A stretch of DNA of 5,336 nucleotides from Alphaproteobacteria bacterium (GTDB lineage Bacteria > Pseudomonadota > Alphaproteobacteria > UBA828). The stretch is from positions 1 through 5,336 of the forward strand of contig JAPYQV010000235.1 of NCBI GenBank assembly GCA_029937205.1, written 5' to 3'. Shown one piece after another: positions 1 to 5,336 of the stretch. Under the pieces are notes generated by a model. The model had not been told where the DNA came from, made no database searches, and saw only the letters and a list, made by a program, of their open reading frames with translations. A program made the position numbers and the translations under genes. The stretch's first letter is position 1, and every line of letters starts with the position of its first letter.

Positions 1-539
1 ATCATCTGCCAGACCGATTCGTTGCGCTTGCCTTCTTCATAGAGCTTGATACCGGTGATCAGCATGCCCTCGGCATAGACATCCGGCACATCGACCACCA
101 CGCCGCCCGGCACACCGGCGCCGATATCCACATGGTGCGCCGTGTTGGCTGAAAACGCGACCAGCTCGCCGTCGTGAAACATTGGCGCCACGGCGGCGAT
201 ATCGGGTGAGTGGCTGGAGCCGTAATAAGGGTGGTTGTGGATCACCAGGTCACCCGGCTTCCATTCGCCTCTCATGGTTTGCTCGATGCCGCGCAGATAG
301 GCCGGAATGGAGCCGATATGCATGGGCGTCGAATCAGACTCGCTCATGGTGTTGTAGTCGGCATCGAACAACCCGGCGCCGAGATCCTCTGATTCCCGGA
401 TGATCGACGAATAGGACATGCGGTAAAGCACATGGGCCATTTCCTTGGCGATGGTATCAAGGGCGCCGCCGATGACTTGCAGGGTGATGGGATCAACCTT
501 GGTATTGCTCATGACTTGCGCCTCGCGCCGGGCCGACAT
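1..539 (-). CDS. hyuB: Hydantoinase B/oxoprolinase-family subunit HyuB, N-terminal part (cut by window edge)
   Basis: This is the B subunit of an ATP-dependent hydantoinase/5-oxoprolinase-type enzyme, the usual partner of HyuA. It is likely cytoplasmic. Read from 539 leftwards, 179 codons are open with no stop; the family is usually 500-600 residues, so about two thirds lies outside the window. Visible family features are the opening DPITLQVIGGAL (residues 16-27), a Ser/Arg/Glu-rich segment SSIIRESEDLGAGLFDAD (44-61), STPMHIGSIPAYLRG (70-84), HNHPYYGSSHSPD (101-113), ANTAHHVDIGAGVPGG (131-146) and DVYAEGMLITGIKLYEEGKRN (153-173). The HNHPYYG form, where many relatives have NDPY-GGTH, appears to mark a subfamily rather than damage (from memory). 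The start at 539 is chosen because GGGAGG lies 7 nt upstream; the ATG shares one base with the hyuA stop (TAATG). A second ATG at 512 has GAGG 8 nt upstream and cannot be excluded. The substrate is unknown. Confidence 0.93.
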   Translation of the reverse strand, partial: MSARREAQVMSNTKVDPITLQVIGGALDTIAKEMAHVLYRMSYSSIIRESEDLGAGLFDADYNTMSESDSTPMHIGSIPAYLRGIEQTMRGEWKPGDLVIHNHPYYGSSHSPDIAAVAPMFHDGELVAFSANTAHHVDIGAGVPGGVVVDVPDVYAEGMLITGIKLYEEGKRNESVWQM

Positions 540-2632
540 TATGTTGCCTCCCGAACGCGAAGATTGCCATATTGCGTAACTTCGGCCGTATAGCCGGGTG
601 GAATTAGGCTGGTGGAATCATGCTGTATGATGATCGCCGGGCCGGCGACTGTCTGCCCGCTCTTGAGTTTGCCCCGATCATAGCGCGGCGTATCCAACGT
701 CTCGCCGCTGTCGAATGTGGTTGGGCGGGTATACATGACCGCAGCTTCGGGGTTGTGCCCCTCTCCGGCCTCTAATGCCGGCCAGCTTAATTTTTCGGTC
801 GCCGCCGTGGCGATCACGCGGAGCGTGATAATTTCCACATTCTGCTCTTCGAAGGCGTGACCATAGTCACGCCGGTGGGATTCGTGGAAATTCTCGATCA
901 CCACCTGTTTGTTCTCGGCGCTCACCGTACCGTCAGGAAATTCGGCGCGTAATTCGAAACCCTGTCCCTGATAGCGGCATTCGGCGACGCGGGTGAATTT
1001 ACGATCCTCTGGCGCAATATCGTCGGCGTCCAGAGCCGCATCCGCCAGGGCAACAAGTTCATCGAGCTGGCCGTTAAGTTTATCGAGTTCGCCTTGCTCC
1101 GCGGTGCTGATGGTAATCAAGGCCGAGCGGGTGAATTCATACTGCATGTCGGTCGCCAGCAAACCGATCGCCGCGTTAATGCCGGGGGCGGGCGGAACGA
1201 TCGTCTCTCGCGCCGCGACGGTTTTTGCCAGGGCAACGCCGTGCAGCGGTCCCGCACCACCGAAGGCAACGAGCGCATAGTCACGCGGGTCAATGCCTTT
1301 GGCTACCGAATTGGCGCGTATTTCGAGCGCCATGTTGGAATTGAGGACCCGGATAACGCCGAGCGCCGCTTCCTCGACGCTCATATTAAGCTTGGTGCAG
1401 AGATTGTCCTCGATTGCTTTGGTCGAGAGCGCCGGATCGATGGCCACGCCGCCGCCGAGAAATTGTTCCGCATCGAGGCGGCCCAGAACCACTTGCGCAT
1501 CAGTTACGGTCGGCTCCTCGCCGCCTTTGCCATAGCAGGCAGGGCCGGGATTGGCGCCGGCCGAGCGCGGGCCGACGCGAAAGGCGCCGCCTTCATCGAC
1601 ATAGGCGATTGAGCCGCCGCCGGCGCCAATCGTCGCCAAATCGATCATCGGCGAGAGGATGGGATAGCCGCCCACCATGGTGTCGCGCGGGTTCATGATG
1701 CGCACTTCGCCGCGTGGCACGACACTGATATCGGCCGAAGTGCCACCAATATCGACCGTAATCAAATTCTCAACACCCGATAATTCGCCCGCCCATTTGC
1801 CGCCGATCACACCTCCGGCCGGGCCAGACATAAGGATCGTCACCGGCCGTTCGCTGCCGCCCTCAATGGTGGTCACCCCGCCATTCGATTGCATCACGCG
1901 GATTTCGGCGTTCACTCCCTGGGCGCGTAGCGCGCTCTCCAAATTGCGCAAGTAGAACGACGTGCGCGGCCCGATAAAGGCATTCATCGCGGCGGTGGAG
2001 AAACGCTCATATTCGCGGATCACATCGGCGACTTCGCTCGAGCAACTCACATAGGTGTCAGGCAATATTTCCTTGACGATCTCCTTGGCGCGTTGCTCAT
2101 GGGTGTTGTTAAGAAACGAATAAATGAAACAGATGATGACCGCATCGACACCGCGTTTCTTCAACAGCTCCGCCGCCGCGCGCACATCGTCTTCGTTCAA
2201 CGCCTCTTCAATACGGCCGTCGGGCGGCAGGATGCGTTCACTGACCGGGATACGGTTGCGCCGTTTCACCAGTGGCTTGGATTGCCACGGCACATCAAAT
2301 TGCATGGAAAAATTATGCGGCCGTTTATGGCGCGCCAGATGGAGGATGTCGCGGAAGCCACGCGTCGTCAGCATGCCCACTTCGGCGCCGTCATACTCGA
2401 TCACCGCATTGGTCGCGATGGTCGTGCCGTGCACCACTTTTTCGATATCACCGAGCGCCACGCCGGCCTTGTCGCAAATCTCCGTGATGCCGCGAATAAC
2501 GCCAATCGATTGATCCTCGGGCGTGCTCGGTACTTTGTGCACCGTCACCCCGCCCGAATCCCCACCGATCTTTTCGGAATCGAGAATAATGTCGGTAAAT
2601 GTTCCGCCCACATCGACGCCGATTTTAGCCAT
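539..2632 (-). CDS. hyuA: Hydantoinase/oxoprolinase-family ATPase subunit HyuA
   Basis: This is the ATP-binding subunit of a hydantoinase/5-oxoprolinase-type enzyme, thought to phosphorylate a cyclic imide, lactam or related carbonyl substrate that HyuB then processes. At 697 residues it is typical full length for a stand-alone HyuA. The N-terminal Hydant_A domain starts at once with the phosphate-binding loop GVDVGGTFTDIILD (5-18), followed by VVHGTTIATNAVIE (66-79) and GFRDILHLARHKRP (92-105). The central ASKHA-type ATPase core shows MQSNGGV (247-253), SGPAGGVIGG (269-278), the second phosphate loop TVDIGGTSADIS (292-303), IGAGGGSIAYVD (335-346), GPRSAGANPGPACYGKGG (354-371) and the adenosine-site segment AFGGAGPLHG (456-465). 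The C-terminal part has YQGQGFELRAEFP (554-566) and ends in GPAIIIQHDSTSLIPPG (664-680). No truncation or missing core motif is seen. The ATG start is preceded by the purine stretch AGGGTGGGG. Relatives include N-methylhydantoinase, acetone/acetophenone carboxylase subunits and 5-oxoprolinase; the sequence does not decide between these substrates. Confidence 0.96.
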   Translation of the reverse strand: MAKIGVDVGGTFTDIILDSEKIGGDSGGVTVHKVPSTPEDQSIGVIRGITEICDKAGVALGDIEKVVHGTTIATNAVIEYDGAEVGMLTTRGFRDILHLARHKRPHNFSMQFDVPWQSKPLVKRRNRIPVSERILPPDGRIEEALNEDDVRAAAELLKKRGVDAVIICFIYSFLNNTHEQRAKEIVKEILPDTYVSCSSEVADVIREYERFSTAAMNAFIGPRTSFYLRNLESALRAQGVNAEIRVMQSNGGVTTIEGGSERPVTILMSGPAGGVIGGKWAGELSGVENLITVDIGGTSADISVVPRGEVRIMNPRDTMVGGYPILSPMIDLATIGAGGGSIAYVDEGGAFRVGPRSAGANPGPACYGKGGEEPTVTDAQVVLGRLDAEQFLGGGVAIDPALSTKAIEDNLCTKLNMSVEEAALGVIRVLNSNMALEIRANSVAKGIDPRDYALVAFGGAGPLHGVALAKTVAARETIVPPAPGINAAIGLLATDMQYEFTRSALITISTAEQGELDKLNGQLDELVALADAALDADDIAPEDRKFTRVAECRYQGQGFELRAEFPDGTVSAENKQVVIENFHESHRRDYGHAFEEQNVEIITLRVIATAATEKLSWPALEAGEGHNPEAAVMYTRPTTFDSGETLDTPRYDRGKLKSGQTVAGPAIIIQHDSTSLIPPGYTAEVTQYGNLRVREAT
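547..552 (-). promoter_or_regulatory. Ribosome binding site of hyuB inside the end of hyuA
   Basis: On the minus strand GGGAGG sits 7 nt before the ATG at 539, within the last codons of hyuA. This supports the upstream hyuB start over the internal ATG at 512. With the TAATG stop/start overlap it suggests translational coupling of the two subunits. Confidence 0.7.
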
Positions 2633-2655
2633 AACCCCACCCTATTTCGTTTTTT

Positions 2656-2668
2656 CGTGTCCCACACG
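2656..2668. repeat. Short perfect inverted repeat in the hyuA leader
   Basis: The plus strand reads CGTGT-CCC-ACACG, with 5-bp arms and a 3-base centre, 24 bp upstream of the hyuA ATG. Read in the direction of hyuA it is followed by six A, not T, so it is not an intrinsic terminator for dusA. It could be a weak hairpin in the hyuA leader or a protein-binding half-site pair; at this size chance is also possible. Confidence 0.4.
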
Positions 2669-2684
2669 GGCGCATCATAATATC

Positions 2685-2694
2685 TGTCCGGACA
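2685..2694. promoter_or_regulatory. Perfect palindrome TGTCCGGACA, candidate operator upstream of hyuA
   Basis: A 10-bp perfect palindrome lies in the otherwise AT-rich 97-bp gap between dusA and hyuA, about 52-62 bp upstream of the hyuA ATG. In hyuA orientation it reads TTTGTCCGGACAGATATTATGAT, so a -10-like TATTAT/TATGAT follows directly (an imperfect promoter; no clear -35 seen). The TGT...ACA outline resembles operators of GntR/FCD-type repressors, which often control catabolic genes such as hyu operons. That is inference from site shape; no regulator gene is in the window. No terminator was found after dusA, so read-through from dusA is also possible. Confidence 0.45.
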
Positions 2695-2729
2695 AATTTC
2701 GAGCGTGATTTGAACAATAATTAATGCTC

Positions 2730-3716
2730 TCAACCGGCCTCCGGCACCAGCGCGAGCGCCCGCTCTACAGTTTCTGGGCCGGCCCCCGGCAGGGGTACGT
2801 TTTCGCTCAGATAGCGCCGCCAGGCGCGCGCACCCGGCTGGGCGCGAAACAGGCCCAGCATGTGCCGGGTGATATGGTTGAGGCGCGAGCCAGCGCTTAA
2901 GGAGCGCTCTATGTAGGGCAACATGGCGCGGGCGATATCGTGGCGACTTGCCAGCGCGTGGCGATCCGAAAACATGCGCGCATCGGCCTCGGCCAATATA
3001 TAGGGGTCCTCGAAGGCCGCGCGGCCGATCATCACACCATCGACGCGTTGTAAATGATCCGCCGCGTCTTCGAGGCTGCGCACACCGCCATTCAGGATAA
3101 TTTCGAGCCCCGGCAATCGTTCTTTCAGGCGGTAAACACGGGGGTAGTCGAGTGGCGGGATTTCCCTGTTTTGCTTCGGACTCAAGCCCTGCAGGATGGC
3201 GATACGCGAATGCACGGCGAGGCTCGCCATACCGGCCTCAACCAGCAACTCGGCAAACACCTGCAATTCTTCGAAACTGTCATGGCGATCAATGCCGATG
3301 CGGCATTTTACGGTTATCGGGATATCGACCGCCGCCACCATTTCCGCCACGCAACGCGCAACAAGTTCGGGCTCGGCCATCAGGCAGGCGCCGAAGCGCC
3401 CGCTTTTCACCCGGTCGGACGGACAGCCGACATTGAGATTAATTTCACCGTAGCCGGCGGCTTCGCCGTAGCTTGCCGCGCTCGCCAACTCCGCCGGGTC
3501 GCTGCCGCCCAATTGCAGCGCCAGCGGATGTTCGGCCGCGTCGAAGGTCAACAAAATATCCCGCTTGCCGTGCACCAGGGCCGCCGCCGTGATCATTTCG
3601 CTATAGAGCAGGATGTGACGGCTGATCTGGCGCAGGACATAACGCCCGTGCCGGTCCGTACATTCCATCATCGGCGCCACGCTCAAGCGCCGCTCGGTTA
3701 CATAATTATTCGCCAT
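2730..3716 (-). CDS. dusA: tRNA-dihydrouridine(20/20a) synthase DusA
   Basis: DusA is an FMN-dependent enzyme that reduces uridine in the D-loop of tRNA (positions 20/20a in characterised DusA) with NAD(P)H. It is cytoplasmic. The 328-residue length is normal for the family. The TIM-barrel domain opens with the FMN-site motif RLSVAPMMECTDRHGR (10-25) and continues with PLALQLGGSDP (64-74). The signature INLNVGCPSDRVKSGRFGA (92-110) contains the catalytic Cys98. ITVKCRIGID (134-143) supplies a conserved Lys137, HSRIAILQGLSPKQNREIPP (169-188) is typical of the DusA subgroup rather than DusB or DusC, and ILNGGV (207-212) and MIGRAAFEDPY (229-239) bind the FMN phosphate. The C-terminal helical tRNA-binding domain includes NHITRHMLGLF (280-290). 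No residue expected in the core is missing. The chosen ATG gives the usual short N-terminus, but there is no good Shine-Dalgarno upstream. It diverges from metF; the two have no obvious shared function. Confidence 0.96.
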   Translation of the reverse strand: MANNYVTERRLSVAPMMECTDRHGRYVLRQISRHILLYSEMITAAALVHGKRDILLTFDAAEHPLALQLGGSDPAELASAASYGEAAGYGEINLNVGCPSDRVKSGRFGACLMAEPELVARCVAEMVAAVDIPITVKCRIGIDRHDSFEELQVFAELLVEAGMASLAVHSRIAILQGLSPKQNREIPPLDYPRVYRLKERLPGLEIILNGGVRSLEDAADHLQRVDGVMIGRAAFEDPYILAEADARMFSDRHALASRHDIARAMLPYIERSLSAGSRLNHITRHMLGLFRAQPGARAWRRYLSENVPLPGAGPETVERALALVPEAG

Positions 3717-3745
3717 AGGCCATTATTACCGCAACTTGCCCGGCC

Positions 3746-3779
3746 ATTGACAGGGTCCAGATAGTCTCTATATGTCAAT
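3746..3779. repeat. Inverted repeat ATTGACA-N20-TGTCAAT in the dusA-metF intergenic region
   Basis: Perfect 7-bp arms (3746-3752 and 3773-3779) are separated by 20 bases. The left arm holds the metF -35 hexamer TTGACA; the right arm overlaps the predicted -10 and presents the same TTGACA hexamer on the minus strand towards dusA. It may be a regulator site overlapping the promoter, or a remnant of divergent promoter elements. I found no good minus-strand -10 at the right distance, so a dusA promoter from the right arm is not supported. Confidence 0.4.
3747..3774 (+). promoter_or_regulatory. Sigma-70-type promoter of the metF-metH operon
   Basis: A perfect -35 hexamer TTGACA (3747-3752) is followed after 16 bases by TATATG (3769-3774), a 4-of-6 match to the -10 consensus. 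Transcription would begin near 3781, only a few bases before the first stem of the riboswitch at 3788. This tight placement supports both predictions. It is the only strong promoter-like sequence upstream of metF. Confidence 0.65.
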
Positions 3780-3787
3780 AAGATGAA

Positions 3788-3841
3788 AGCGCCGAATTTG
3801 AGCGACAGCTTGCGGGCGCTATAGAAATCCGGCTAAAGCGA
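3788..3841 (+). promoter_or_regulatory. SAM-II (metA-type) riboswitch aptamer, leader of metF-metH
   Basis: Stem P1 is a perfect 6-bp helix, AGCGCC (3788-3793) with GGCGCT (3815-3820). The loop contains the family's ATTTG block (3796-3800) and CTTGC (3809-3813). After P1 come AAAT (3825-3828) and the invariant-looking GCTAAA (3832-3837) then GCG. Compared from memory with the crystallised marine SAM-II metX aptamer, the part after P1 keeps the same spacing: 4 nt, AAAT, 3 nt, GCTAAA. The aptamer binds S-adenosylmethionine and switches off methionine genes, which fits metF-metH downstream. It differs from the model in a longer loop (21 nt against 17) and in P2: no CCGC/GCGG pairing is present, although GCTT (3808-3811) can pair with AAGC (3836-3839). 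A covariance-model search against Rfam RF00521 would settle it. Confidence 0.82.
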
Positions 3842-3847
3842 TGGGTG

Positions 3848-3878
3848 CCGCCCGGCGATAGCTGGAGCGGTTTTTTTT
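3848..3878 (+). terminator. Intrinsic terminator acting as the riboswitch expression platform
   Basis: The left arm 3848-3856 pairs with the right arm 3861-3870 around a GATA loop: nine pairs including one G-U, with a single bulged A at 3866. Eight T follow (3871-3878). No complete gene lies between the promoter and this hairpin, so it is best explained as an attenuator for metF-metH. Part of the left arm, CGCCCG (3849-3854), is exactly complementary to CGGGCG (3813-3818), which spans the aptamer loop end and P1 right strand. The two pairings exclude each other, giving an antiterminator when the aptamer is not folded by SAM. Confidence 0.85.
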
Positions 3879-3879
3879 G
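3864..3879 (+). promoter_or_regulatory. Shine-Dalgarno GGAG and alternative TTG start of metF
   Basis: GGAG (3864-3867) lies in the right arm of the terminator hairpin, 9 nt before an in-frame TTG at 3877-3879, which would add five residues (initiator Met then DCSD) to MetF. The ATG at 3892 has only a weak GGA (3879-3881) 10 nt upstream. If the TTG is used, the same hairpin would both end transcription and hide the ribosome site. Confidence 0.4.
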
Positions 3880-3891
3880 GATTGCTCCGAT

Positions 3892-4848
3892 ATGACCGAG
3901 ACCGATTCGATTTTCGATAATCCGCCGCCGATTTCAGGCGACCGGCTGGGTGCGGCGGTCTGCGCACCGGCTCTCAGCGAAACTTCCGTGTCGTTCGAAT
4001 TTTTTCCGCCCACAAGCGATAAAATTGCGGAGCAATTGTGGAGCGCGATCGTGCGCCTGGCGCCGCTCAATCCGGACTTCGTCTCTGTCACCTATGGCGC
4101 CGGCGGCACCACGCGGGAGCGTACGTTCGATACGGTGCAGCGGATTCTGAGCGACACCGACCTCGTCCCGGCGGCCCATCTCACATGCGTCGGCGATTCT
4201 CGCGGCCAGGTGGATGACGCGGCGCGGCGTTATTGGGATGCCGGCGTGCGCCATGTGGTGGCGCTCAGGGGCGATCCGCCCGAAGGCACAGCGACATTCG
4301 AGGCACCGAAAAACGGCTACGCTTACGCCTCCGACCTGGTGGCCGGACTGAAACGCGTCGCCGAGTTCGAAATCAGCGTCGCGGCTTACCCGGAAGGCCA
4401 CCCCGAGGCGGAAAGCCTGGAGAACGACCTGGATAACCTCAAACGCAAGATCGACGCCGGCGCGACCCGCGCCATGACGCAGTTTTTTTTCGATGTCGAT
4501 CTCTTTCTGCGCTTTCGCGACCGCGCCGCCGCGGCCGGCATCACGTTGCCCATCGTGCCCGGCATGCTGCCGGTGACGAACTATGCCCGCCTGATCGATT
4601 TCAGCGCGCGCTGCGGTGCGTCCCTGCCGGACTGGCTGGCCCGCCTGTTCGAGGGCCTGGATGATGACCCGGATACGCGGCGCCTAATCTCCGGCTGGAT
4701 CGCCATTGAGCAGTGCCGGAGATTGATTGCCAACGGCGTGCATGAATTTCATTTTTATACCCTCAACCGGGCCGAGCTCACGCGCGCGATTTGCCATGCC
4801 CTCGGCATTCGCGCCGCGCTGCCGCTCGCCGGAGCCACCGCCAAATGA
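3892..4848 (+). CDS. metF: 5,10-methylenetetrahydrofolate reductase MetF
   Basis: MetF is an FAD-dependent cytoplasmic enzyme that reduces 5,10-methylene-THF to 5-methyl-THF, the methyl donor for methionine synthase. From the ATG at 3892 it has 318 residues, close to the bacterial norm, and forms the single MTHFR TIM barrel. Visible motifs are VSFEFFPP (33-40, with the catalytic Glu36), [14 protein letters not shown] (63-76), AAHLTCVG (94-101), [12 protein letters not shown] (121-132, with the flavin-tuning Asp128), [13 protein letters not shown] (161-173), MTQFFFDVD (195-203, with folate-site Gln197), [12 protein letters not shown] (219-230) and the C-terminal [12 protein letters not shown] (282-293). 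All expected core residues are present. The first 30 residues are poorly conserved, so the start is uncertain; a TTG at 3877 with a better ribosome site is the alternative. Expression is likely controlled by the SAM-II-like leader and terminator. metH follows with a 4-base overlap, so the two are probably co-transcribed. Confidence 0.96.
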   Translation: MTETDSIFDNPPPISGDRLGAAVCAPALSETSVSFEFFPPTSDKIAEQLWSAIVRLAPLNPDFVSVTYGAGGTTRERTFDTVQRILSDTDLVPAAHLTCVGDSRGQVDDAARRYWDAGVRHVVALRGDPPEGTATFEAPKNGYAYASDLVAGLKRVAEFEISVAAYPEGHPEAESLENDLDNLKRKIDAGATRAMTQFFFDVDLFLRFRDRAAAAGITLPIVPGMLPVTNYARLIDFSARCGASLPDWLARLFEGLDDDPDTRRLISGWIAIEQCRRLIANGVHEFHFYTLNRAELTRAICHALGIRAALPLAGATAK

Positions 4849-5336
4849 GCCGGAAATCATGCATCCAGGCGCTGGAAGAACTTGCCCGCACGCGCATCCT
4901 CATTCTCGATGGCGCCATGGGTACGATGATTCAATCGCTCGATCTCACGGAAAGCGATTTTCGCGGCACGCTGTTGGCCGATCACAATACCGACGTCAAA
5001 GGCAATAACGATCTGCTTTCTTTGACCAAGCCCGACGCCATACTTGGCATCCACGCTGAGTTTCTCGAAGTTGGCGCCGATATCGTCACCACCAATACCT
5101 TCAACGCCACGGAAATGTCGCAAGCGGATTACGGCACCCAGCATTTGGTCCACGATCTCAATGCCGCCGCGGCGCGCCTCGCGGTGCAAGCGGCGCGCGC
5201 CGCCGAAACGCCAGAGCGCCCGCGTTTTGCCGCCGGCGCGCTCGGCCCAACCAGCAAGACGGCGTCGATCTCCCCCGACGTCGCCGATCCGGGATACCGC
5301 GCCATCACGTTCGACCAATTGCGCGACGGTTATTTG
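4845..5336 (+). CDS. metH: Cobalamin-dependent methionine synthase MetH, N-terminal part (cut by window edge)
   Basis: MetH transfers the methyl group of 5-methyl-THF, made by the neighbouring MetF, through cobalamin to homocysteine, giving methionine. Only the first 164 codons are present, all open. They cover the start of the homocysteine-binding barrel: [18 protein letters not shown] (17-34), DFRG (38-41), [20 protein letters not shown] (50-69), [13 protein letters not shown] (77-89) and [19 protein letters not shown] (131-149). This is closely similar to the start of E. coli MetH. The zinc-binding cysteines lie further downstream and outside the window, as would the folate, cobalamin and activation domains, so I cannot tell whether the protein is full length or a split form. 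The ATG overlaps the metF stop as ATGA, and GGAG (4831-4834) inside metF lies 10 nt upstream, consistent with translational coupling. A short-form homocysteine methyltransferase is possible, but the motifs fit MetH best. Confidence 0.94.
   Translation, partial: MSRKSCIQALEELARTRILILDGAMGTMIQSLDLTESDFRGTLLADHNTDVKGNNDLLSLTKPDAILGIHAEFLEVGADIVTTNTFNATEMSQADYGTQHLVHDLNAAAARLAVQAARAAETPERPRFAAGALGPTSKTASISPDVADPGYRAITFDQLRDGYL

Noticed and set aside
2651..2668. Inverted repeat next to a T6 tract, considered as a terminator
   Set aside because: The T run lies before the hairpin on the plus strand and reads as A on the minus strand, so it is on the wrong side for either direction.
2093..2680. Plus-strand open frame of 195 codons opposite hyuA
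   Set aside because: It is antisense to a clearly conserved gene, resembles no family I know, and is typical of GC-rich shadow frames.
2545..2733. Minus-strand open frame of 62 codons spanning the dusA-hyuA gap
   Set aside because: It largely overlaps the hyuA start in another frame, has no ribosome site, and its sequence looks like translated intergenic DNA.
3054..3764. Plus-strand open frame of 236 codons opposite dusA
   Set aside because: The other strand encodes an intact DusA with all motifs; this frame has no recognisable domain and would run into the metF promoter.
3783..3824. Small open frame of 13 codons (ATG to TAG) across the aptamer, just after the predicted transcription start
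   Set aside because: It has no ribosome site and no run of regulatory codons, and the same bases are better explained by the SAM-II-like structure.
3841..3861. Six-codon open frame ATG...TAG running into the terminator hairpin
   Set aside because: Too short, no ribosome site, and no methionine codons beyond the first; chance is enough.
4857..5318. Minus-strand open frame of 153 codons opposite metH
   Set aside because: The plus strand has unmistakable MetH motifs; the minus frame is low-complexity, Gly/Arg-rich shadow sequence.
1..5336. CRISPR arrays, insertion sequences, tRNA or rRNA genes, phage or toxin-antitoxin genes
   Set aside because: No repeat-spacer pattern, transposase motifs, tRNA-like cloverleaf or foreign-looking segment was seen on either strand.

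Overview
The window looks like chromosomal DNA of an alphaproteobacterium. It is GC-rich and tightly packed. The strongest taxonomic clue is a leader in front of metF that reads as a SAM-II (metA-type) riboswitch, a class known mainly from alphaproteobacteria. No phage, IS, CRISPR or tRNA/rRNA signal is visible. Two gene groups diverge from an intergenic region at about 3717-3891.

Left arm, all on the minus strand: dusA (tRNA-dihydrouridine synthase A, 2730-3716), a 97-bp gap with a perfect TGTCCGGACA palindrome, hyuA (539-2632), and the first 179 codons of hyuB, which runs off the left edge. hyuA and hyuB overlap at TAATG and encode the two subunits of a hydantoinase/oxoprolinase-family enzyme. 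Its substrate cannot be read from the sequence. The palindrome just upstream of hyuA is a plausible operator, so hyuAB may be regulated separately from dusA.

Right arm, plus strand: a promoter with a consensus TTGACA -35 box, then a SAM-II-like aptamer (about 3788-3841) starting only a few bases after the predicted transcription start, then a strong intrinsic terminator (hairpin 3848-3870 plus T8), then metF (3892-4848, or from a TTG at 3877) and metH, which overlaps metF by ATGA and runs off the right edge. MetF makes 5-methyltetrahydrofolate and MetH uses it to methylate homocysteine to methionine, the precursor of SAM. A SAM-sensing terminator ahead of the pair makes a closed feedback loop: high SAM should fold the aptamer, free the terminator and shut down both genes.

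The genes belong to known families and I see no clearly new multi-gene system. The part most worth a second look is the metF leader. It has a complete aptamer/antiterminator/terminator layout, but the pseudoknot strand of the aptamer is unusual, and the terminator's right arm carries a Shine-Dalgarno sequence placed for a TTG start.
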